Origin: Eudoraea sp.
GTDB taxonomy: Bacteria; Bacteroidota; Bacteroidia; Flavobacteriales; Flavobacteriaceae
DNA length: 5,383 nucleotides
NCBI GenBank assembly: GCA_013041785.1
Contig: JABDRK010000413.1
Location: 1-5,383, forward strand
Direction: 5' to 3'
Shown here: one piece after another, positions 1 to 5,383 of the stretch
Numbering within the stretch: the stretch's first letter is position 1
Layout of the letters: the number at the start of each line of letters is the position of its first letter
Translations under genes and position numbers: made by a program
Notes under the pieces: model-generated
What the model saw: the letters and a program-made list of their open reading frames with translations, nothing else
Databases searched by the model: none
Told to the model about the DNA's origin: nothing

Positions 1-2025
1 GAACAAAAGGGAGTCTCAACCAATATCACCTCCTTTGTTGGAAATGGTACCCTTCGTCAATATGTCATGGGGTATGAAAACCGACCCCCTACAAGCAGTG
101 AAATGGATGAAATGAAGGCATTGCTGCGCCAGGCCATGGAGGAAGGTGCGGTGGGTATGTCAACTTCACTATTATATGTTCCAAGCGGACATGCTCAAAC
201 GGAAGAAATTATCGAACTGGCGAAAGTAGTGGCCGAGTATAACGGGATGTATATCTCCCATATTCGGGATGAAGAAGGAAAGTTGCTGGAGGCAGTCACT
301 GAACTTATCCGTATTTCCGATGAAGCTGAAATTCCGGCCGAAATCTATCATTTTAAAGCTTCTGGCAACGCCAACTGGGAGTTGTTAGACCAGGCGATTG
401 CCCTTGTAGACAGTGCCCGAAGCGCCGGACTGGAGATTACCACAGATATGTATATGTATAATGCCAGTTCAACCGGACTCAATGTGTTGCTGCCTCCCTG
501 GGCCCGGGAAGGAGGCCACAATAGTACAATGTCGCTTATTGAAGAACCCGATAAAAGGGCCCGAATGATGAAGGAGGTCGACTTCCATGTGCCCCCGGAA
601 AATGTTCTATTGGTCGGTTTTCGGAATGAAAAGCTTCGCAGCCTTATCGGTAAAACGCTGGCCGAGGTAGCCGAGGAAAGGGGAATAGCCGCTGAAGAAG
701 CGATTGTGGATCTGATTTATGAAGACAATAGCAGGATACAGGTCGTGTATTTTTCCATGTCTGAAGAAAACATCAAAAAGAAACTGACACTACCTTACAT
801 GGCAATTTGTTCGGATGCCGGATCCTATACAAACGAGGGGGTTTTTGTCTTGCAAAGTACACATCCCAGAGCGTACGGGTCTTTTGCTCGCTTACTGGGC
901 CACTACGTCCGGGAGGAAAAAGTAATCCCCCTGGAAGAAGCCATATACAAACTCACCACCCTGCCTGCCACAAACCTGAAAATTAAAGAAAGAGGCGCCC
1001 TGAAAACCGGGTACTTTGCTGATGTTGTAATATTCGACCCCAATACTATAAAAGACAATGCTACCTTTAAAGAGCCCCATCAGTACGCTACTGGTGTTGC
1101 CCATGTTTTTGTAAATGGAACGCAAGTAATCAAAGAGGGGGAACATACGGGTGCCTTGCCGGGGAGAGTGGTACGGGGTCCCGGATGGACAAACGAAGAA
1201 CCTCTGATCGTCCCCGGAGCAGAACTGCAGGTTGTAGCGGATGGCTTCTCATTTACAGAGGGTCCGGCTGTGGATTCCAGGGGAAATGTATACTTCACAG
1301 ATCAACCTAACGATCAAATCCTGAAATGGTCCGAAGATACGGGTGAGGTAGCTGTATTTATGAAACCTGCCGGAAGATCCAACGGACTGTATTTTGATCA
1401 TCAGGACCGGCTTCTTGCAGCCGCCGATGAAAAATTCGAATTGTGGCGGATTGGACCAGACAAGGAAGTTGAAGTACTGTTGTCCCAATATCAGGGGAAA
1501 GACCTGAATGGCCCCAATGATATTTGGGTAGATCCCAAAGGAGGCATTTATTTTACCGATCCTTATTACCAAAGGCCCTGGTGGACCAGGTCCGAAAAAG
1601 AAATTGAACAGGAGCGCGTATATTACCTGTCCCCAGGTTCCACTGAGCCGGAAATAGTTGTAGATGATTTTGTACAACCCAATGGCCTTATTGGAAGCCC
1701 GGATGGCAAAATACTGTACATCACAGATATTGGAGACAGCAAGACGTACTCCTTTCAAATTGAACAGGATGGACAGCTCTCCGATAAAACCCTTCTGGCC
1801 GAAATGGGTTCTGATGGAATGACCCTGGACCATAAGGGGAATATATACCTGACCGGGGATGGGGTTACGGTTTTTAATCCCTCGGGAAAGAAAATTCTGC
1901 ATATTCCGGTTCCACAGGACTGGACGGCTAACGTTACCTTTGGGGGCAAGGAGCAAAAAACACTGTTCATCACCGCCATGAACAGCCTGTATACCCTCGA
2001 GATGAATGTTCATGGGGTACGCTGA
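1..2025 (+). CDS. N-acyl-D-amino-acid deacylase-like amidohydrolase fused to SMP-30/gluconolactonase domain (5' partial)
   Basis: The frame is open from base 1 and reads recognisable deacylase sequence (GVSTNITSFVGNGTLRQYVM) before the ATG at 67, so 67 is an internal Met and the true start lies upstream. 674 residues are visible; by family comparison roughly 130-170, including the N-terminal HxH metal site and any signal peptide, are missing. Domain 1 (to about base 1185) is a D-aminoacylase-type amidohydrolase, a family that hydrolyses N-acyl-D-amino acids or related amides. Visible landmarks are metal-site His in SHIRDE (259-261), His in IYHFKA (349-351), Asp in CSDAG (814-816), HPRAYG (from 862) and the usual ending HTGALPGRVVRGPG. 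Domain 2 (about 1213-2016) is a full-length SMP-30/gluconolactonase six-bladed propeller with the expected metal ligands: Glu in FTEGP (1258-1260), Asn in GPND (1516-1518), Asn in QPNG (1681-1683) and Asp in SDGM (1813-1815). Family members hydrolyse lactones or phosphotriesters. The linker is about ten residues. Substrate and cell compartment cannot be read from this fragment. Confidence 0.9.
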   Translation, partial: EQKGVSTNITSFVGNGTLRQYVMGYENRPPTSSEMDEMKALLRQAMEEGAVGMSTSLLYVPSGHAQTEEIIELAKVVAEYNGMYISHIRDEEGKLLEAVTELIRISDEAEIPAEIYHFKASGNANWELLDQAIALVDSARSAGLEITTDMYMYNASSTGLNVLLPPWAREGGHNSTMSLIEEPDKRARMMKEVDFHVPPENVLLVGFRNEKLRSLIGKTLAEVAEERGIAAEEAIVDLIYEDNSRIQVVYFSMSEENIKKKLTLPYMAICSDAGSYTNEGVFVLQSTHPRAYGSFARLLGHYVREEKVIPLEEAIYKLTTLPATNLKIKERGALKTGYFADVVIFDPNTIKDNATFKEPHQYATGVAHVFVNGTQVIKEGEHTGALPGRVVRGPGWTNEEPLIVPGAELQVVADGFSFTEGPAVDSRGNVYFTDQPNDQILKWSEDTGEVAVFMKPAGRSNGLYFDHQDRLLAAADEKFELWRIGPDKEVEVLLSQYQGKDLNGPNDIWVDPKGGIYFTDPYYQRPWWTRSEKEIEQERVYYLSPGSTEPEIVVDDFVQPNGLIGSPDGKILYITDIGDSKTYSFQIEQDGQLSDKTLLAEMGSDGMTLDHKGNIYLTGDGVTVFNPSGKKILHIPVPQDWTANVTFGGKEQKTLFITAMNSLYTLEMNVHGVR

Positions 2026-2057
2026 AATAGTAAGGTCAAATATTGAAACGGTAAGCC

Positions 2058-2822
2058 ATGTGTTATGATATCAAAGCAAGTTTGGAAGCCCAGCTAAAAC
2101 GCGCAATGCGTTTTGGAGATGAGCAAGCCGTTCGCCAAATAGAAGAGCAGCTGGTTCCTTACACCGACCTTCCCCTGTACCACGCATCGGGTTTTCAGCA
2201 TCCCAGGCTATTAATATACACAGACCGCTCGCCGGAGGTGCCTGAAGTTTCCGTCTGGGGGCTTGTCCCACATTGGGTTAAGGATGAAGCCCAATTGAAG
2301 AAATTGTGGAACAATACCCTCAATGCCCGGGGGGAAACCATTTTTGAAAAACCCTCCTTCCGTTGGGCTGCCATGCATAACCGCTGTATCATCTATGTAG
2401 ATGGCTTTTATGAACACCACCATTTCAAGGGTAAGACCTATCCATTTTATTTACATCGCAAAGATCAGCAGCCCCTCGCGTTTGCAGGTCTTTGGAGTGA
2501 ATGGACAGATCCTGAAAGTGGAGAAGTTAAAAACACCTTCAGCATCGTGACAACCACCGGGAACGAGCTGCTGGCCAAAGTACACAACAATCCCAAAATT
2601 AAGGGCCCCAGGATGCCGCTCATTTTGCCGGAGGAATTAACGGATAAATGGCTGGAACCTGTGGATGATGAGCTGGACATGCAAGCCATACAGGAATTGA
2701 TACAATCTTACCCGGCTGATGTTCTGGAAGCCTACACCGTACATCGGTTGAGAGGCAAGGAGTACCCGGGGAACATCCCTGAGATCAATGAACCGGTCAC
2801 GTACTCAGAATTGGAATTTTAA
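2058..2822 (+). CDS. SRAP domain protein (YedK/HMCES family), abasic-site DNA-protein crosslinker
   Basis: A complete 254-residue protein of the SOS-response-associated peptidase family. Family members act in the cytoplasm, where Cys2 forms a thiazolidine crosslink with abasic sites in single-stranded DNA and shields them. The visible active-site set is Cys2 (MCYD), Asn89 in NARGET, Glu119 in GFYEHHH and His176 in HNNPKIKGPRMPLIL. The last is the Bacteroidota-like form, with several extra residues between His and RMP compared with the short H-D-R spacing of the E. coli protein. The ATG at 2058 is fixed as the start because the family needs Cys immediately after the initiator Met, which is removed. 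No Shine-Dalgarno sequence precedes it, as is common in Bacteroidota. It starts 32 bases after the fusion gene with no clear promoter between, so co-transcription is likely. Its stop is 13 bases from the stop of the opposing gene. No SOS operator was recognised. The family call is firm; the in vivo role is transferred from homologues. Confidence 0.93.
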   Translation: MCYDIKASLEAQLKRAMRFGDEQAVRQIEEQLVPYTDLPLYHASGFQHPRLLIYTDRSPEVPEVSVWGLVPHWVKDEAQLKKLWNNTLNARGETIFEKPSFRWAAMHNRCIIYVDGFYEHHHFKGKTYPFYLHRKDQQPLAFAGLWSEWTDPESGEVKNTFSIVTTTGNELLAKVHNNPKIKGPRMPLILPEELTDKWLEPVDDELDMQAIQELIQSYPADVLEAYTVHRLRGKEYPGNIPEINEPVTYSELEF

Positions 2823-2837
2823 AGGAGCATTGCCCTT
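2822..2837. terminator. Possible bidirectional terminator hairpin between convergent genes
   Basis: The arms AAGG(A)GC and GCCCTT form a six-pair stem with one bulged A (2826) around a three-base ATT loop. The hairpin overlaps the stop codons of both converging genes. Only short T-rich stretches flank it (ATTT on the plus side, and TTT followed by A-rich sequence on the minus side), so it is weak as an intrinsic terminator. The position is suggestive, but a chance hairpin cannot be excluded. Confidence 0.25.
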
Positions 2838-5052
2838 ATTTGACCAAATCAAATATGCGGGTATATTTAATGATGATGCTGTTGTTTAAGGGGCTTCCAT
2901 CCTGCAGGTTGTGATTGTATACCACAAACAATCCCGTATTGGCGCGTTGTAACCAGCTAAACCGAATATTAGCCGCCCATAGTTCTCTTGTAGTGTTGTT
3001 CTGTATCAAACCCTGAACAAACATGGTTGGGGTAAAGGCATAGGTGATCTGACTCCTGAAGATATTGGCCGAAAAGTCCCCAACGGGAAGATTGAACTTG
3101 TTATACTGATAGGTAAAATCGGCATTGAACTTATCCCCCCTTCGGAAACTTAGGGTTGCACTGTTCAGATACCTGGATCCCCCAAAGGATCCCCCCATGA
3201 CTGAACGTATATTTACCGATATGGGTTTACTTCTGTTGGTGAAAAAGATCAGCTGACTCTCAGCATGATTGTAAGTGCCGGGTTGTACGATGACCCCATC
3301 TGAGATTTCAAAAGCCTCAACCACGCCTTCAGTTGTGAAGTTGACTCCGGTATGGAACTCCAGGCCGCTTTTGTACTCCCAGTGATTATCAACATGCAAA
3401 AAACCAGTTTCCTGGAAGCCTTCAAAATTCCAATATCCGCGGTAAGAAATATGGGGCCTGTATTCCAGGATCTTTGTATTCTCTCGTTTCGGTCGCATAT
3501 GGTGCAGAACCAGAGCCTCCGGTTTCCGGAAAGATGAGCGCAACAGAAACCCAACTTCGGGATTAAAGCCTTCCCCAACCTCAGTATAGGCAGCTCGCAT
3601 TACCCAATTGTTCCACTGGTAGTCCGTTTGAAACTTAAAAGCATGGGCATCATCCGGATCTTCGGGATCGGAAGACCTGGCATAGAACCCAGACATCCTG
3701 GCCTTATTTCCAAGGCCCAGTTTCCCGTCAATGGCAATGGTGCGGTTGTAATCATCATCGGTTTCCAAACCTGTCCGGCTTATAAAAGCGGCCCCTAGTG
3801 CCGTTCTCCCCTTGAATTCGTGATTTACCCTTGCAACCGTAAAATTATTTTTCTCAATCCCCACATCATCCACGTCATCCGTAAACATGCTCAGAAATCC
3901 CACATTGGTCCGATTCAGTTTTCCAGACAAACGGGCCCCGCCAATAATAGGCACTATATTTCCCTCATCCCCGATTCCGATTCGCCTGCTGAAAAACAGG
4001 TCCACTTCTCCTGGACTTCCTACACTGAATAGTCCGGCGTTTTCCAGAAAAAATGGCCTCTTTTCCGGAAAGAAGAGATTAAACCGGTCCAGGTTTACCT
4101 GCTGGTCATCTACTTCAACCTGGGCAAAATCGGTGTTATAGGTGAGATCGAGGGTAAGGCTGGGCGTAATGCTGTATTTGATATCGCCCCCAACTTCGGG
4201 AGTAAATTCTGTGCTGGTATCGACAGCCTCGTAATCCCTATCCAACCTTCCAAGTACGTAAGGGATTACTTTCAGGTTTCCGGGATTCCGCAAATCCAAT
4301 CCGGTAAGCGTTCCGGCCAGGGATAGCCGGTTTAGACTAAAGCCAATAGGCAAACTGGCCCAGTAGACGATTTCGTTGGTCTTCCTGATATTCCTTCTGA
4401 AATTGATCCCCCAATCCTTCCCCGCCTGGAAACGGATCGTTCTAAGGGGTATGGCAAACTCAGCACTCCAGCCAAATTCTCCCACCTTGGTCTTGACTTC
4501 ATAAGCAGCATCCCAGTTCAGGTTAAATCCGCCTATGGTTCCCCCCTGCTGACGGTTTGCATTGAAATTTCCCTGCCCTTCATTATCAACCTGCGCATCG
4601 TATTCCACCCCGAGGGAATTGGTCCCGAATATGAAGCCATTCTGACTGTCTTTGTAGGTGTCCAGAATAAAAATAAAGGCATCGGTATTGTCAAGGTTGG
4701 CATCTCTGCGGGCATCAGAAACCACCAGTTTATCAGGCTCGGCATCATAGCAGACTACGCTTACGTAAAAGGTGTCGGCGGTATAGGCAATACGGATCTC
4801 GGTTTTTTCACTTGCTGCTTCACCAAAATTGGGCTGTGTTTGAATAAGGTTTCCAAAGGGAGTAATGGCCTGCCAAACATCATCTTCCCTCACCTCCCCA
4901 TCAATTTCAGGGCGTTCAGCCAGGGGGACGGCTTGTACCGTTGGGCGATTATTCTCGAAGTCCTGTGCCGGGAGCGTCACTGGAATCATCCCTAAAAGAA
5001 GAAAAAGAGTGCACCTCAGTAAGCCAAGTGGCCTGGCGTATTTTTTTGGCAT
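2836..5052 (-). CDS. Secreted CBM9-like/DUF5916 outer-membrane beta-barrel protein
   Basis: A complete 738-residue protein. Residues 1-29 form a signal peptide (basic MPKKYAR, hydrophobic LFLLLGMIPV, likely cleavage after LPA before QDF). Residues about 38-235 resemble the family 9 carbohydrate-binding fold found at the front of DUF5916 proteins: EIDGEVREDDVW near 49-60, IRIAYTADTFYVSVVCYD near 87-103, and DAFIFILDTYKD near 124-135. From about 255 to the end is the DUF5916 region, with its hallmark NLFFPEKRPFFLENAGLF (325-342) and LFFSRRIG (352-359), followed by many alternating amphipathic segments typical of an outer-membrane barrel. It ends in SIIIKYTRIFDLVK, a plausible last strand although the terminal residue is Lys, not an aromatic. 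The start is the first ATG in frame directly ahead of the signal peptide. There is no Shine-Dalgarno sequence, but a promoter-like element lies about 20 bases upstream. The biochemical function of the family is not established; sugar binding or transport through the outer membrane is inference. It is tail-to-tail with the SRAP gene and divergent from the next gene. Confidence 0.9.
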   Translation of the reverse strand: MPKKYARPLGLLRCTLFLLLGMIPVTLPAQDFENNRPTVQAVPLAERPEIDGEVREDDVWQAITPFGNLIQTQPNFGEAASEKTEIRIAYTADTFYVSVVCYDAEPDKLVVSDARRDANLDNTDAFIFILDTYKDSQNGFIFGTNSLGVEYDAQVDNEGQGNFNANRQQGGTIGGFNLNWDAAYEVKTKVGEFGWSAEFAIPLRTIRFQAGKDWGINFRRNIRKTNEIVYWASLPIGFSLNRLSLAGTLTGLDLRNPGNLKVIPYVLGRLDRDYEAVDTSTEFTPEVGGDIKYSITPSLTLDLTYNTDFAQVEVDDQQVNLDRFNLFFPEKRPFFLENAGLFSVGSPGEVDLFFSRRIGIGDEGNIVPIIGGARLSGKLNRTNVGFLSMFTDDVDDVGIEKNNFTVARVNHEFKGRTALGAAFISRTGLETDDDYNRTIAIDGKLGLGNKARMSGFYARSSDPEDPDDAHAFKFQTDYQWNNWVMRAAYTEVGEGFNPEVGFLLRSSFRKPEALVLHHMRPKRENTKILEYRPHISYRGYWNFEGFQETGFLHVDNHWEYKSGLEFHTGVNFTTEGVVEAFEISDGVIVQPGTYNHAESQLIFFTNRSKPISVNIRSVMGGSFGGSRYLNSATLSFRRGDKFNADFTYQYNKFNLPVGDFSANIFRSQITYAFTPTMFVQGLIQNNTTRELWAANIRFSWLQRANTGLFVVYNHNLQDGSPLNNSIIIKYTRIFDLVK

Positions 5053-5072
5053 TCAGTATAGCTTATAAGGTT

Positions 5073-5101
5073 TAAATGTAACATTATTTTTAAGATTTCA
5101 A
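5073..5101 (-). promoter_or_regulatory. Candidate Bacteroidota-type promoter for the DUF5916 gene
   Basis: On the minus strand, TTG (complement of 5099-5101) is followed by an 18-base spacer and TACATTTA (complement of 5073-5080). This fits the Bacteroidota TTG / TAnnTTTG pattern except for the last base. It ends 20 bases before the ATG at 5052, implying a very short leader of about 15 bases. Such low-complexity matches arise by chance in AT-rich DNA, so this remains a candidate. Confidence 0.35.
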
Positions 5102-5127
5102 GCAAGGTATTCAGTCACTTTATGGTG

Positions 5128-5159
5128 TTGGCTGGCTGTAAATATTCTGATACAATTTG
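5128..5159 (+). promoter_or_regulatory. Candidate promoter for the rightmost gene
   Basis: TTG at 5128-5130 is followed 20 bases later by TACAATTTG (5151-5159), which resembles the Bacteroidota -7 element TAnnTTTG with one extra base. The same bases also read as a conventional TTGGCT, 17-base spacer, TACAAT pair. It would give a leader of about 65-70 bases before the ATG at 5231. It lies 26 bases from the opposing candidate promoter, so the two genes may share control from this 178-base region. No operator palindrome was convincing. Confidence 0.35.
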
Positions 5160-5230
5160 TGTGCGAGGCGATAATGGATTAACTTCCTTTCCGTAATATT
5201 AAGATGCAATAGCAATAGCACCGCTTCCCT

Positions 5231-5383
5231 ATGAAAAATTTTGTCCTGTTGGCCCTGATTGCCAGCACCATTTACACTGGAAACGCTCAGGAAATTATCG
5301 AACTGCCCAACAACAATCCCGAAAATATAAGTTGGGATGTAGTTGAACGGGAATATTACTCCCCCATTTGGATGACCCAGGTG
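5231..5383 (+). CDS. Secreted protein of unknown function (3' partial)
   Basis: An ATG at 5231 opens a frame that stays open to the window edge (51 residues). Residues 1-19 look like a signal peptide: MKN, then the hydrophobic run FVLLALIASTIYT, then GNA with probable cleavage before QEIIELPN. The mature part begins NNNPENISWDVVEREYYSPIWMTQV. The stretch around YYSPIWMTQV is reminiscent of the segment just before the catalytic core in secreted Bacteroidota alpha/beta-hydrolases or esterases, but that is recollection of family style from very little sequence and should not be used as a name. No Shine-Dalgarno sequence is seen; the leader holds a tandem GCAATA (5206-5217). The gene is transcribed divergently from the DUF5916 gene. 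Confidence 0.75.
   Translation, partial: MKNFVLLALIASTIYTGNAQEIIELPNNNPENISWDVVEREYYSPIWMTQV

Noticed and set aside
67..69. ATG at 67 as the start of the first gene
   Set aside because: The same frame is open from base 1 and already encodes family-like deacylase sequence upstream of this codon; the metal-binding N-terminal part of the family would also be missing.
1249..2013. Long minus-strand open frame (254 codons) opposite the SMP-30 domain
   Set aside because: Its translation has no recognisable domain and looks like an antisense shadow; the plus strand has a full set of conserved SMP-30 residues across the same bases.
3175..3196. Two GGATCCCCC blocks 12 bases apart, the second ending in a run of six C
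   Set aside because: They encode the Gly-Gly-Ser repeats of MGGSFGGSRY in the barrel protein, so they are explained by coding; no sign of a phase-variable frameshift because the frame is intact through them.
3249..3578. Minus-strand open frame of 109 codons inside the DUF5916 gene, and plus-strand frames around 3352-4141
   Set aside because: They overlap the well-supported barrel gene in other frames and show no domain, signal peptide or start-site support.
5116..5127. CAC...GTG imperfect palindrome (CACTTTATGGTG) in the intergenic region
   Set aside because: Only the outer three bases on each side and the central pair match, which is expected by chance.
5206..5217. Tandem GCAATA GCAATA ahead of the last gene
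   Set aside because: Only two six-base units; too short to call a regulatory repeat or microsatellite.
1..5383. Search for tRNA/rRNA genes, CRISPR arrays, insertion sequences, attachment sites and phage or defence genes
   Set aside because: Nothing supportable was seen; nearly all bases are covered by four ordinary coding regions with no repeat arrays or transposase-like sequence.

Overview
The window most likely comes from a Bacteroidota genome, probably of the class Flavobacteriia. The evidence is a DUF5916-type outer-membrane barrel gene, a Bacteroidota-style SRAP protein (MCYDIKASLE start), start codons without Shine-Dalgarno sequences, and two candidate promoters resembling the TTG / TAnnTTTG pattern of that phylum. 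GC content looks moderate by eye. No RNA gene, CRISPR array, insertion sequence or other mobile-element hallmark was seen. The window is a gene-dense chromosomal segment cut through a gene at each end.

Layout. (1) Positions 1-2025 (+) hold the 3' part of a long gene joining an N-acyl-D-amino-acid deacylase-like amidohydrolase to a complete SMP-30/gluconolactonase beta-propeller in one reading frame. Its N-terminus lies upstream of the window. (2) After 32 bases, 2058-2822 (+) encodes a complete SRAP (YedK/HMCES) protein with catalytic Cys2, probably on the same transcript. (3) 2836-5052 (-) is a complete 738-residue secreted protein with an N-terminal CBM9-like domain and a DUF5916 beta-barrel. 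It runs tail-to-tail into the SRAP gene across 13 bases, and a small bulged hairpin spans both stop codons. (4) 5053-5230 is a divergent intergenic region with one promoter-like element for each direction. (5) 5231-5383 (+) is the start of a gene for a secreted protein, which continues beyond the window.

How the genes might work together. The deacylase/lactonase-like fusion and the unfinished secreted protein could belong to envelope or periplasmic catabolism, with the DUF5916 barrel in the outer membrane. This is inferred from co-location only. The SRAP gene is a genome-maintenance function (abasic-site crosslinking in single-stranded DNA) and has no evident metabolic link to its neighbours.

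The most noteworthy item is the fusion enzyme. Both domains keep the family metal/catalytic residues visible here, no in-frame ATG lies between them, and the linker is about ten residues. I found no convincing evidence for a wholly new multi-gene system.
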